DNA from: an uncultured Prevotella sp.
GTDB lineage: Bacteria > Bacteroidota > Bacteroidia > Bacteroidales > Bacteroidaceae
Assembly: GCA_944320305.1 (NCBI GenBank)
Contig: CALUGW010000012.1
Span: forward strand, 1-64,000
Length of the DNA: 64,000 nucleotides
Direction: 5' to 3'
In this document: piece by piece, positions 44,175 to 53,887 of the stretch
Numbering within the stretch: position 1 is the first letter of the stretch
Layout of the letters: each line of letters opens with the position of its first letter
The notes under the pieces: model-generated
Databases searched by the model: none
What the model was told of the DNA's origin: nothing
The model's input: only the letters and a program-made list of their open reading frames with translations
Position numbers and translations under genes: made by a program

Positions 44175-44209
44175 AAATGTGGCGGGCCGCCGGCCCGCCA
44201 CATTTTTAT
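44175..44209 (+). terminator. Terminator after nhaD
   Basis: A 15-bp near-perfect stem (AAATGTGGCGGGCCG with CGGCCCGCCACATTT) with a minimal loop, ending in a T-run. Confidence 0.85.
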
Positions 44210-44326
44210 ATATTACGGCGCAGCGCACCGCCAGCGCCATGGCCAAAGGCACGAAAACGCCGCAGATTTTCATAAGTTTTAGCATAAAAATCCGGCGGCC
44301 ATGGCGAGAAATAAAAATAAAATCAC

Positions 44327-44334
44327 TAACTTTG
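44327..44334 (+). promoter_or_regulatory. -7 element of the rhamnose operon
   Basis: TAACTTTG, 44 bases before rhaB. No -33 match lies at the usual distance, which would fit an activator-dependent promoter. Confidence 0.55.
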
Positions 44335-44378
44335 CAATGTTATAACGCATTGAAATAACCATAGCTAAAAATCAAAAT

Positions 44379-45863
44379 ATGGAAGGGAAAAAACACTTCT
44401 TCGCTGTCGATCTGGGCGCAACCAGCGGCAGAACAATCATCGGCACACTCGCTGACGGCAAAATAGAGCTTGAGGAGCTGACCCGGTTTGACAACAACCT
44501 GATAGAGACCGGCGGACACTTCTACTGGGACATCTACGCCCTCTACTTCGAAATCATCAAGGGCCTGAAGCTCGCCGCACAGCGCGAGATACCAATATGC
44601 TCCATCGGCATCGACACCTGGGGCGTTGACTTCGTTTGCGTGGGCGACGACGGAGCGCTGCTGCGCAACCCCATCTCATACCGCGACCCGCACACCTTCG
44701 GCATGATGGAGGACTACTTCGAGCACGCCGTGAGCAAAGAGAAGGTGTATGACACAACGGGAATACAGTTTATGAACTTCAACTCGCTGTTCCAGCTCTA
44801 CACAATGAGGAAGAACGGCGACTCGGCGCTGAAGAACGCATCGAAGATACTGTTCGTGCCCGACGCCCTGAGCTATATGCTCACGGGCAAGATGGTGTGC
44901 GAATACACCATCGCATCGACCAGCCAGATGCTCGACCCGCGCACAAAGGAGCTTGACGAGGAGCTGCTCGCAAGCGTCGGCCTGACGCGCGGCAACTTCG
45001 GGCGCATGACGAACCCGGCCGCCGAGATAGGCATCCTGACCAAGGAGGTGCAGCAGATGACCGGGCTGGGAGCCGTGCCGGTGATCGCCGTGGCTGGCCA
45101 CGACACGGCAAGCGCCGTGGCCGCCGTGCCCGCCAAGGACGAGAAGTTCGCCTACCTCAGCTCCGGCACATGGAGCCTGATGGGCATCGAGACCAGAAAC
45201 GCCATCATCAACGACCTGAGCTACGAGCGCAACTTCACCAACGAGGGCGGCATCGACGGCACCACACGCTTCCTGAAGAACATCTGCGGAATGTGGCTCT
45301 ACGAGCGCTGCCGCAAGGAATGGACCGACGCCCCGAAGTCGCACGCCGAGCTTATCGCGGCAGCCATGAGGCAGCCGGCGTTCCAGAGCATCATCAACCC
45401 CGACGACGCCATGTTCGCCAACCCCGCCTCAATGGTGGAGGCCATCAGGGAATACTGCCGCCAGACAGGCCAGCACGTGCCCGAGGGCTACGCCGAGATA
45501 TGCCGCTGCATATTCGAGTCGCTCGCGCTGCGCTACCGCCAGGTATTCAGCTACCTGCGCGAGATGGCCTCGTTCCCCATCGACGTGCTCCACATCATAG
45601 GCGGAGGCTCGCTCAACGCCCACCTCAACCAGTTCACCGCCAACTCGCTCGGCATCGAGGTGCTGGCCGGACCGCAGGAGGGAACGGCCATCGGCAACAT
45701 CATGCTGCAGGCCAAAGCATCGGGCGACGTGGCCGACATCTGGGACATGCGCCGCATAATCGCCGCCAGCCTTGAGCTGAAACACTTCACGCCGACTGAC
45801 AAGGACGCATGGGACAACGCCTACGAGCGCTTCCTGAAAATCGTGGAGAGCAAACAGGCATAA
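44379..45863 (+). CDS. rhaB: Rhamnulokinase
   Basis: A 494-residue FGGY-family sugar kinase phosphorylating L-rhamnulose. The N-terminal phosphate motif FFAVDLGATSGR, the GIDTWGVDFVCVG segment, the second domain's AYLSSGTWSLMGIE and C-terminal HIIGGGSLNAHLNQFTANSLG are all rhamnulokinase-like. It leads the operon rhaB-rhaA-rhaT (45-base gap to rhaA). No rhamnose regulator is seen beside it. Confidence 0.95.
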   Translation: MEGKKHFFAVDLGATSGRTIIGTLADGKIELEELTRFDNNLIETGGHFYWDIYALYFEIIKGLKLAAQREIPICSIGIDTWGVDFVCVGDDGALLRNPISYRDPHTFGMMEDYFEHAVSKEKVYDTTGIQFMNFNSLFQLYTMRKNGDSALKNASKILFVPDALSYMLTGKMVCEYTIASTSQMLDPRTKELDEELLASVGLTRGNFGRMTNPAAEIGILTKEVQQMTGLGAVPVIAVAGHDTASAVAAVPAKDEKFAYLSSGTWSLMGIETRNAIINDLSYERNFTNEGGIDGTTRFLKNICGMWLYERCRKEWTDAPKSHAELIAAAMRQPAFQSIINPDDAMFANPASMVEAIREYCRQTGQHVPEGYAEICRCIFESLALRYRQVFSYLREMASFPIDVLHIIGGGSLNAHLNQFTANSLGIEVLAGPQEGTAIGNIMLQAKASGDVADIWDMRRIIAASLELKHFTPTDKDAWDNAYERFLKIVESKQA

Positions 45864-45908
45864 TCAAATTTTCAAACAATAAACAAACAAACCAAAACCG
45901 AAAGCGAA

Positions 45909-47165
45909 ATGAAATCAGAATTAGTAAAAAAGGCTTATGAGGTAGCCAAAGAGCGCTACGCAGCCGTAGGTGTTGACACCGAGAAAGTGTTGGAGCAGAT
46001 GCAGAACTTCCATCTCAGCCTCCACTGCTGGCAGGCCGACGACGTGATGGGCTTCGAGGTGCAGGCCGGCGCGCTCACCGGCGGCATCCAGACCACCGGC
46101 AACTATCCCGGACGCGCCCGCAACATCGACGAGCTGCGCGCCGACATCATCAAGGCCAAGTCCTACATTCCCGGAACACACCGCCTGAACCTGCACGAGA
46201 TCTACGGCGACTTCAAGGGAAAGGTGGTTGACCGCAACGAGGTTACACCCGAATACTTCCAGAGCTGGATCGAGTGGGCAAAGGAGAACAACATGAAGCT
46301 CGACTTCAACTCAACATCATTCTCCCACCCGAAGAGCGGCAACCTCACCCTGTCAAACCCCGACGACGGCATCCGCAACTTCTGGATTGAGCACACAAAG
46401 CGCTGCCGCGAGATATCAGAGGCCATCGGAAAGGCCCAGAACGACCCCTGCATCATGAACCTCTGGGTGCACGACGGAAGCAAGGACCAGACCGTTGACA
46501 AGTATCTCTACCGCTCGCTGCTGAAGCAGTCGCTCGACGAGATATTCGCAACGAAGTATGACAACATGAAGGACTGCATCGAGTCGAAGGTGTTCGGCAT
46601 CGGTCTGGAGAGCTTCACCGTAGGCTCCAACGACTTCTACACAGCCTACGCAGCCCAGAACAACAAGCTCATCACGCTCGACACAGGCCACTTCCACCCA
46701 ACGGAGAGCGTTGCCGACAAGGTTTCGGCCATGCTGCTCTACGTGCCCGAGCTGATGCTCCACGTGAGCCGCCCCATCCGCTGGGACTCCGACCACGTTA
46801 CAATCATGGACGACCCGACGCTGGACCTCTTCCAGGAGATTGTGCGCGCCGGCGCTCTCGACCGCGTTCACTACGGTCTGGACTACTTCGACGCCTCAAT
46901 CAACCGCATCGGAGCCTACGTCATCGGCAGCCGCGCCGCACAGAAGTGCATGCTCCGCGCCCTGCTCGAGCCGCTGGCCACACTGCGCAAGTATGAGGCC
47001 GAGGGCAAGGGCTTCGAGCGTCTGGCACTGCTCGAGGAAGAGAAGGCGCTGCCCTGGAACGCCGTCTACGACGAGTTCTGCCTGCGCAACGACGTTCCCG
47101 TGGGCGAGGAGTTCATCGCCGACGTTGAGAAATACGAGGCCGACGTAACCTCTAAGCGCGCATAA
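45909..47165 (+). CDS. rhaA: L-rhamnose isomerase
   Basis: A 418-residue TIM-barrel isomerase converting L-rhamnose to L-rhamnulose. Typical segments are NFHLSLHCWQADDVMGFE, GGIQTTGNYPGRARN, HRLNLHEIYGDF, LWVHDGSKD and DTGHFHPTE, which supply the metal ligands. Normal length. It lies between the kinase and the transporter in the expected order. Confidence 0.96.
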   Translation: MKSELVKKAYEVAKERYAAVGVDTEKVLEQMQNFHLSLHCWQADDVMGFEVQAGALTGGIQTTGNYPGRARNIDELRADIIKAKSYIPGTHRLNLHEIYGDFKGKVVDRNEVTPEYFQSWIEWAKENNMKLDFNSTSFSHPKSGNLTLSNPDDGIRNFWIEHTKRCREISEAIGKAQNDPCIMNLWVHDGSKDQTVDKYLYRSLLKQSLDEIFATKYDNMKDCIESKVFGIGLESFTVGSNDFYTAYAAQNNKLITLDTGHFHPTESVADKVSAMLLYVPELMLHVSRPIRWDSDHVTIMDDPTLDLFQEIVRAGALDRVHYGLDYFDASINRIGAYVIGSRAAQKCMLRALLEPLATLRKYEAEGKGFERLALLEEEKALPWNAVYDEFCLRNDVPVGEEFIADVEKYEADVTSKRA

Positions 47166-47184
47166 CAATAAGTCAAAGGCAAAG

Positions 47185-47284
47185 AAGCCCCTCTCCCGTC
47201 TCCCCGGTGGGGAGAAGCTGTCGCGCCGTCCGGAGTGAAGGCGGGCAAGCCCTCTCCCCACCGGGGAGAGACGGAGAGGGGCTT
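47185..47284. repeat. Long inverted repeat between rhaA and rhaT
   Basis: The left arm (47185-47214) pairs almost perfectly with the right arm (47253-47284); both carry the CTCCCC/GGGGAG palindrome. It resembles the site at 40191-40278. It interrupts the operon and could end part of the rhaBA transcript or be a repeat insertion. Confidence 0.7.
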
Positions 47285-47303
47285 GCTTTATAATCAACAG
47301 ACA

Positions 47304-48338
47304 ATGGACATTGTAATAGGACTGCTTATTATAGCGGTGGGCGCGTTCTGCCAGTCGAGCTGCTACGTGCCCATCAACAAGATAAAGGACTGGAGCTGGG
47401 AGTCCTACTGGATTGTGCAGGGCGTCTTCGCCTGGCTCGTGCTGCCGCTGCTGGGCGCCACGCTGGCCGTTCCCGCCGGCCACAGCCTGCTGGAGCTGTT
47501 CACGGCCGAGGCGTCGTTCAACATCTGGATGACCATCCTCTTCGGCGTGCTCTGGGGCGTGGGCGGACTGACCTTCGGCCTCTCCATGCGCTATCTGGGC
47601 GTGGCCCTGGGCCAGAGCATATCGCTCGGCACGTGCGCCGGCCTTGGCACGATCATGGGCCCGGTGCTGCTCAATATGTTCTTCCCCGAGCTCAACGCGC
47701 TCAGCTCGCTCACCTTCTCGGTGATTCTGGGCGTGGTGGTGACGCTCTTGGGCATAGCCATCATCGGCGTGGCAGGCTCGATGAAGGCCTCCTCGCTCTC
47801 CGATGAGGAGAAGCGCGAGGCCGTCAAGGACTTCAACTTCCCCAAAGGGCTTGCCATAGCCCTGCTCGCCGGCTTCATGAGCGGCTGCTTCAACGTGGGC
47901 CTGGAGTTCGGCAAGGGCATCAACTTCGGCGACCTTACGCCCGATATGTACAAGACACTGCCCGCAACGTTCCTCGTGACGCTGGGCGGCTTCGTCACCA
48001 ACGCCGTCTACTGCTTCTACCAGAACAGCAAGAACAACACCTGGGGCGACTACAAGAAGGGCGGCGTGTGGGCCAACAACCTCGTGTTCTGCCTGCTGGC
48101 CGGCGCCCTGTGGTACAGCCAGTTCTTCGGCCTGTCGCTCGGCAAGGGCTTCCTCACCGAGTCGCCCACGCTCATGACGCTCTCGTTCTGCATCCTCATG
48201 GCGCTCAACGTGGTGTTCAGCAATGTGTGGGGCATCATCCTAAACGAGTGGAAGGGTTGCTCCGGCAAGACCATCGGCGTGCTCGTCGTGGGCATCGTCG
48301 TGCTCATCATCTCGTCGTTCCTGCCGCAGCTGATATAG
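47304..48338 (+). CDS. rhaT: L-rhamnose/proton symporter
   Basis: A 344-residue transporter with about ten membrane helices. It matches RhaT: GLLIIAVGAFCQSSCYVPINKIKDWSWE at the start, QGVFAWLVLPLLGA, LSMRYLGVALGQSISLGTCAGLGT, FMSGCFNVGLEFGKGI and WYSQFFGLSLGKG. It is the third gene of the rhamnose operon. I used the ATG at 47304; an upstream in-frame ATG at 47235 runs through the inverted repeat. Confidence 0.95.
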   Translation: MDIVIGLLIIAVGAFCQSSCYVPINKIKDWSWESYWIVQGVFAWLVLPLLGATLAVPAGHSLLELFTAEASFNIWMTILFGVLWGVGGLTFGLSMRYLGVALGQSISLGTCAGLGTIMGPVLLNMFFPELNALSSLTFSVILGVVVTLLGIAIIGVAGSMKASSLSDEEKREAVKDFNFPKGLAIALLAGFMSGCFNVGLEFGKGINFGDLTPDMYKTLPATFLVTLGGFVTNAVYCFYQNSKNNTWGDYKKGGVWANNLVFCLLAGALWYSQFFGLSLGKGFLTESPTLMTLSFCILMALNVVFSNVWGIILNEWKGCSGKTIGVLVVGIVVLIISSFLPQLI

Positions 48339-48370
48339 GCGCCGGCAGAAACCATCCGCCAAGACGCGAC

Positions 48371-48409
48371 AATCCCCGCCGCAGGCCTGCCCGGCCTGCG
48401 GCGGGGATT
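48371..48409 (+). terminator. Terminator after rhaT
   Basis: A perfect 17-bp stem (48371-48387 with 48393-48409), 5-base loop, followed by GCTGTTT. Confidence 0.8.
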
Positions 48410-48463
48410 GCTGTTTCCGGGGCGGCTGGTCAGCGCTCGCCGCCGGGCCTGGCGACACTCAGG

Positions 48464-48681
48464 CTTTAACATTTTTAACTTAACGGTCACCGTTTGAGCC
48501 GTTCAGCATAACACGCTGACACCCAGCGCATTGCGAAACGGGTCGTTTCAGCCCCCAATATAGGCCGTTTTGCAGCGCGATATGGGCCATTTCGCAAGGC
48601 AAAACGGCCTATATCGCAAAGCAAGGCGGCAGGTTGTTAAAAACGGCGGAGCCATGGGCGTTTTTAGTTGCATATATGCAA
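48464..48681. repeat. Shorter related element D
   Basis: TTTAACA (48465-48471) and an inverted TGTTAAAA (48635-48642) flank motifs CAATATAGGCC, GCGATATGGGCC and GGCCTATATCGC. Next comes a module GGCAGGTTGTTAAAAACGGC with a palindromic AGTTGCATATATGCAAG end (48666-48681). That module recurs inverted at 63921-64000. The conserved GTTACGGTTGCACACTC core of A-C is absent. Confidence 0.65.
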
Positions 48682-48732
48682 GCAGCGCGGACGGACGGCG
48701 GCGCCGGCAAGAAAAAATCACGGGCGGTTCAC

Positions 48733-48763
48733 TTGCAGGCCACGGCAAAATTCACTAAATTTG
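48733..48763 (+). promoter_or_regulatory. Promoter of mod-res
   Basis: TTG (48733-48735), 20 bases, TAAATTTG (48756-48763), 57 bases before mod. Confidence 0.75.
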
Positions 48764-48820
48764 CAATTGCAAAGCCCCCGGACCCGACTATTCCATCCGA
48801 GAACAACAATTCAGCACACA

Positions 48821-50782
48821 ATGATCAAGGACATAATACACAGAAACGAGTCTGCCACAGCCTCAGACAGCACGCTCGAAGTGCTGCACAGGCACTTCCC
48901 CGAGTGCTTCAGCCGCGAGGGATGCTTCGACATAGAGAAGTTCAAGGCCCGCATCGGGCAGGACACAGCCGTGAGCAAAGAGGGCTACGGCCTGAGCTTC
49001 CTGGGCCGGGGCTACGCCCAGCTGCTGGCCGCCACAGACACCACGACATATATCGTGCCCGACGAGGCGCACAACTCCCTGCCCGAGAACGCCGCGAGCC
49101 GCAACGTCTACATCAGCGGCGACAATCTGGACGGACTGAAGCACCTGCTGAAGTCATACGCCCGCAGGGTGAAGTGCATCTACATCGACCCGCCCTACAA
49201 CACCGGGACTGACGGCTTCGCCTACTGCGACAACTTCAACTTCACGCCTGAAGAGCTGCAGACCAAGCTCGGCATAGGCGAGGAAGAGGCCGCGCGGATA
49301 CTCGACATGACCAGCCGCGGCTCGGCGTCGCACTCGGCCTGGCTCATGTTCATGATGCCGCGGCTGATGCTCGCGCGCGACCTGCTGTCCGACGACGGCG
49401 TGATTTTCATCTCCATCGACGACAACGAGCAGGCCAACCTCAAGCTGCTGTGCGACAGCATCTTCGGGGAGGAGAACTTCATCTTTTCCGCCCCACGAAT
49501 AACAAAGCGTGGCGGAAAGTCCTCCGAGACCGTCGCTCTAAACCACGACTACCTTCTGCTCTACTCCAAAACGTCAAACTTTGTACTTTATCCCATAACA
49601 CACGATGACCCGGGATTCAAGAACAAAGATGAGTTTTTTGACAAGCGGGGCTTCTACAAACTAAACCAAACCCTGGATTATGACAGTCTGCAATACAGCG
49701 GCTCGCTCGACTACCCCATCGAGCTGGACGGCCGGACTTTTTATCCCGGCGGGTCTGAAGAGGCCTACAGAGAACGGAAAAGCGGCAGACACGACAGAGC
49801 CGACTGGTGCTGGAGATGGAGTCCTGACAAATTCAAGTTCGGACTGGAAAACGGCTTTGTGGAAATAAAGACCTCACGCAACGGCACAAGAATATATACA
49901 AAAACTTATCAGAACGCAAATATCGAAGAAAGAGACAACGGATATTACATCGAATACGGAGACAGGACCAAAGCATTGTCCACGCTGGAGTTTACAGACA
50001 ACACTTACTCCAATGACAATGCCACCAAAGACCTCGCCCGGACTATGCCAAAGAAAATATTTGACTATACAAAACCGCTGTCACTCATCCAGACCATTTT
50101 GGATTTAAGCGTCAGAGGGTCCGACATCGTTGTCGATTTCTTTTCCGGCTCCGGCACCACAGCCGAGGCAATAATGGATTGGAATGCAAGAACGGGCAAC
50201 GCCGCGAGATACATAATGGTGCAGCTGCCTGAGCCGACGAAGAGCGGGTCACTGGCAAAACGGGAAGGGTTCAGCACCATTGACGAAATCGGACAACGCA
50301 GGATTTTCCGCTCCGCGAAGGCCATCAAGGAATCAAGCGACGCCCCGATAGACTACGGCTTCAAGCACTACACGCTGAAAGAGCCGACTGACAGGACGCT
50401 CGAAAGGCTTGAGAGCTTCGACCCGACAGTGTTCTTCGCCGACAACGACGTGCTCAGGGAGTTCGGCCCGGAGGCAGTGCTCGAGACATGGCGCGTGCGC
50501 GACGGCTACGGCTTCGGCGCGGAGAGCGCGCCGGTGAGGCTCGACACCTACACCGCCCACCTCACGGGCAAGCACCTCTACATGCTCGACGGCGGACTGA
50601 CCGAGGACGACATGGTGGCCCTGACGGACCTCTATCTGGGCCGGGCGGACTTCAACCCGGAGAACGTGGTGCTCTTCGGCTACAGCTTCGCGTTCACCGA
50701 GACAGAGATGCTCCGCAAGAACCTGATGACGCTCAGCGACTCCGTGAAGAACCTGAGGGTGAACATCGACATAAGATACTGA
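48821..50782 (+). CDS. Type III restriction-modification methyltransferase (Mod)
   Basis: A 653-residue adenine methyltransferase. DPPYNTG (123-129) comes before the SAM motif DFFSGSGTT (439-447), so it is the beta class used by type III systems. The target-recognition part lies between. The codons for about residues 220-437 (49480-50130) are noticeably richer in A/T than the ends, which suggests exchange of the recognition domain. Start at ATG 48821, right after the promoter. It is followed 3 bases later by res. Confidence 0.92.
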   Translation: MIKDIIHRNESATASDSTLEVLHRHFPECFSREGCFDIEKFKARIGQDTAVSKEGYGLSFLGRGYAQLLAATDTTTYIVPDEAHNSLPENAASRNVYISGDNLDGLKHLLKSYARRVKCIYIDPPYNTGTDGFAYCDNFNFTPEELQTKLGIGEEEAARILDMTSRGSASHSAWLMFMMPRLMLARDLLSDDGVIFISIDDNEQANLKLLCDSIFGEENFIFSAPRITKRGGKSSETVALNHDYLLLYSKTSNFVLYPITHDDPGFKNKDEFFDKRGFYKLNQTLDYDSLQYSGSLDYPIELDGRTFYPGGSEEAYRERKSGRHDRADWCWRWSPDKFKFGLENGFVEIKTSRNGTRIYTKTYQNANIEERDNGYYIEYGDRTKALSTLEFTDNTYSNDNATKDLARTMPKKIFDYTKPLSLIQTILDLSVRGSDIVVDFFSGSGTTAEAIMDWNARTGNAARYIMVQLPEPTKSGSLAKREGFSTIDEIGQRRIFRSAKAIKESSDAPIDYGFKHYTLKEPTDRTLERLESFDPTVFFADNDVLREFGPEAVLETWRVRDGYGFGAESAPVRLDTYTAHLTGKHLYMLDGGLTEDDMVALTDLYLGRADFNPENVVLFGYSFAFTETEMLRKNLMTLSDSVKNLRVNIDIRY

Positions 50783-50785
50783 CCC

Positions 50786-53734
50786 ATGGAACTTATACTG
50801 CAAACAGGACTGAGGCACCAGGAGGCTGCCGTGGAGGCGGTGGCCGATGTCTTCGAGGGCGTGGCCATCGCCCCGCCGGCTCGCCACAACAGCAACCCGG
50901 AGATTAATCTCGGCGACCCCGCCTTAGGCCGCAACATCAAGGCCATACAGCGGCGCAACGGCATAGCCGCGCCGCACGCCGGCGGCGGAACCCCGCAGCC
51001 CTGCCTTAACCTCGACGTGAAGATGGAGACGGGCACGGGCAAGACCTACGTCTACACCCACATCATATACGAGCTGAACAAGCGCTACGGCATAAACAAG
51101 TTCGTAGTGGCCGTGCCCACGCTGCCCATAAAGGCCGGCACGGGGCAGTTCATGGGCGACCCCTACGTGCAGCGCCACTTCAAAGACACCCGGGGCTACG
51201 GCGCGGAGATGGACCTCTGCACGCTCAACGCCTCAAAGACCAAGCGCGGCAAGCTCTTCTTTCCCACCGCCATACGGGTGTTTTCCGACGGAACGCCGAT
51301 GGACGGCAGCCGCATCTACGTTCTGCTGGTCAACCTGTCGCTGCTCACCACGGGCCGCCAGCTGAGCCGCAGCGACTACGGCATCGGCGTGGACGGCTTC
51401 TTCCGCCCGTTCGACGCCATACGCTCCACCCGCCCGTTCGTGATAATCGACGAGCCCCACAAGTTCGCCCGCAACCAGAAAGGCTACAACGTCATAATGG
51501 ACGAGCTGCGCCCGCAGTGCGTGATACGCTTCGGAGCCACATTCCCGACCATAACCGCCGGACGCGGAAAGAACAAGACCACCACGCGCGACTACGACCA
51601 CCTGCTCTACGACCTCAACGCCTGCCAGGCCTTCAACCGGGGGCTGATAAAGGGCGTGGCGAAAGAGCATTTCCAGCCGGAAAACCAGAAAGAGGAGAAA
51701 ATCCAGATAACGTCTGTCAGCGGGAGAGACACCGTGACGCTCTGCCACAAGACCGCCGCCGGCAACAAGACATACACCATGCGCGCCGGCGACTCGCTCG
51801 GCATCATCAGCGACGACCTCGCGGGCCTGAGCATAAGCGGCATAGGCACAGGCTTCATAACCCTCTCGAACGGCCAGGAGAAGAGAACGCGCGAGGAGTT
51901 CGAGGCCACCATATTCTCAGCCTCGTACCAGGAGCAGATGCTGCGGCTCGCCCTGCGGCGCCACTTCGAGACAGAGCGGCAGAACTTCTGCCGCCCGATA
52001 CGCATCAAGACGCTGGCTCTGTTCTTCATCGACAGCATAGAGTCATACCGCGGCGACAAGTCCGGCCGCGGGGCGTGGCTCAAGGACACGTTCGACAGAC
52101 TGCTGCGCGAGGCGCTGGAAAAAGAGCTGGGGGAAGACAACCCGGAGGCCTACGAAACCTATCTCAGGGCAAGCCTTGACAACGTGGCGGCCTGCAGCGC
52201 GGCCTACTTTGCCCAGGACAACAACGACAGCGACGACGGAGTGGCCAAGGAGGTGGACCTGATACTGCACAACAAGAAAGCCCTGCTGGCATTCGAGAAT
52301 CCCGACGGCACGCCCAACACATGCCGCTTTCTCTTCTCAAAATGGACTCTGAAAGAGGGATGGGACAACCCCAACATCTTCACAATCGCCAAGCTGCGCT
52401 CCAGCGGCAGCGAGAACAGCAAGCTGCAGGAGGTGGGCCGGGGTCTGCGCCTGCCTGTAGACGAGCACGGAAACAGAATAAGCAACGAGAACTTCATGCT
52501 CAACTACATTGTCGACTTCACCGAAGCCGACTTTGCCGACAAGCTCGTGAGCCAAATCAACGAGGAAATTCCCAACGCCGCAAGCACAGCTCTGGCAAGC
52601 GGAGACATCGAGCGCGTGGCATCGCTGCGCGGCATCGACCCGTTCAAGCTGCTCTTGGAGCTGCGCGACAAGGGCTTCATAACAGACATCAAGGGCACAC
52701 TCCGGCAGGAAAGACTCACCGAGCTGTTCGACCAGTACCCGGAGTTCAGCACCGGAGTGGACAGGTCGAAGATGCTCGACCGCAACAAAGGCACCCGAAA
52801 CACCGTAAAGGTGCGCAAGGCGCGCTTTGAGGAACTGCGCGGCCTATGGAGCACACTGAACAGGAAATACATCCTCTTCTTCGAGCGCGACGTGAACAGA
52901 CTGATTGAAGAAAGTTTACCGGCAATCCTTGAGAACGGCGTCTTCGGATTCCAGACAATGAGAAGCGAGCGGGCTGTCGTCGACGCCTCAGGCGACAGGG
53001 CCGCCGTGGTGAGCGACGCAGGCGTGGAGTATCTCGTCACCGGCAGCAAAATACCCTACCGCAGTTTCCTGCAAAGAGCCGGCAAGGCAACCTCCCTGCC
53101 CATCGCCACAATACACGAGGCCATAAGGAAATATGCCCTGACGCACCCGTTCCGCGAAGCGTTCGTCAACGAGACGTCTCTGGCACGGCTCGTCAACGCG
53201 TTCGAGGAGTGGAAGAGCGACAACCTGCAAGGACGCTTCAGCTACAAGAGAGCCGACTATGAAACAGCCTCAACGGCACTGACAAACCCCGACGGCACCG
53301 TCAGGCCTGAGATAGTGCAAGGCTCCATAGGAATACACATGGAAACGGGAAAGGTGTCTGACAAGTATCTCTATGACGCCATCGCCTATGACTCGGAACT
53401 CGAAAGAAAAAACATCAGAAGCGAGATTGAGGAGGTAACAGTCTACGGAAAGATTCCGCGCCGGAGCGTCTCGATACCCACAATAGCCGACAGCGCGTAC
53501 AGCCCGGACTTCATGTATGTTGTGAAAAAGCGCAACGGCGAGAAAGAGCTGAATGTCATCGTGGAGACAAAGGGCGTGGAGAACAAGGCTCAGCTGCGCG
53601 GAAACGAACTGGCAAAGATAAGCTGCGCCAAGGCATTCTTCAGCAGGCTGAAGGCCGACGGCTACAACATCACATTCAGGACACAGATAAACAACAAAAG
53701 CATAAAGGCGCTGCTGACGGAGCTGATGGAGTGA
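50786..53734 (+). CDS. Type III restriction endonuclease subunit (Res)
   Basis: A 982-residue helicase-nuclease. Walker A METGTGKTYVY (GTGKT 83-87), DEPH box (222-225), helicase C-terminal parts (LRSSGSENSKLQEVGRGLRLPVDE), and a C-terminal PD-(D/E)xK nuclease with Asp908 (SPDF), Glu927 and Lys929 (VETKG). With Mod it cuts foreign DNA lacking methylation. All key residues are present, so the system looks intact. It ends next to rhaD, convergent. Confidence 0.92.
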   Translation: MELILQTGLRHQEAAVEAVADVFEGVAIAPPARHNSNPEINLGDPALGRNIKAIQRRNGIAAPHAGGGTPQPCLNLDVKMETGTGKTYVYTHIIYELNKRYGINKFVVAVPTLPIKAGTGQFMGDPYVQRHFKDTRGYGAEMDLCTLNASKTKRGKLFFPTAIRVFSDGTPMDGSRIYVLLVNLSLLTTGRQLSRSDYGIGVDGFFRPFDAIRSTRPFVIIDEPHKFARNQKGYNVIMDELRPQCVIRFGATFPTITAGRGKNKTTTRDYDHLLYDLNACQAFNRGLIKGVAKEHFQPENQKEEKIQITSVSGRDTVTLCHKTAAGNKTYTMRAGDSLGIISDDLAGLSISGIGTGFITLSNGQEKRTREEFEATIFSASYQEQMLRLALRRHFETERQNFCRPIRIKTLALFFIDSIESYRGDKSGRGAWLKDTFDRLLREALEKELGEDNPEAYETYLRASLDNVAACSAAYFAQDNNDSDDGVAKEVDLILHNKKALLAFENPDGTPNTCRFLFSKWTLKEGWDNPNIFTIAKLRSSGSENSKLQEVGRGLRLPVDEHGNRISNENFMLNYIVDFTEADFADKLVSQINEEIPNAASTALASGDIERVASLRGIDPFKLLLELRDKGFITDIKGTLRQERLTELFDQYPEFSTGVDRSKMLDRNKGTRNTVKVRKARFEELRGLWSTLNRKYILFFERDVNRLIEESLPAILENGVFGFQTMRSERAVVDASGDRAAVVSDAGVEYLVTGSKIPYRSFLQRAGKATSLPIATIHEAIRKYALTHPFREAFVNETSLARLVNAFEEWKSDNLQGRFSYKRADYETASTALTNPDGTVRPEIVQGSIGIHMETGKVSDKYLYDAIAYDSELERKNIRSEIEEVTVYGKIPRRSVSIPTIADSAYSPDFMYVVKKRNGEKELNVIVETKGVENKAQLRGNELAKISCAKAFFSRLKADGYNITFRTQINNKSIKALLTELME

Positions 53735-53798
53735 GCGCCACGACTGCCGCACCCGAGGCTGCCCGCGCGCCGCGCCGCTCCGGCAGGACACAAAAAGA

Positions 53799-53824
53799 GT
53801 TCCGTTGCTTCACAGCAGCGGAAC
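53799..53824. terminator. Terminator between res and rhaD
   Basis: GTTCCGTTGC (53799-53808) pairs with GCAGCGGAAC (53815-53824) with one G-T pair. It lies between two convergent genes and an A/T-rich tract follows. Confidence 0.6.
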
Positions 53825-53887
53825 CCCATAATAAATAACTATAAATATTATTTTTGTAAGGCTTTCTTATAACATTGTCATGTGTGG

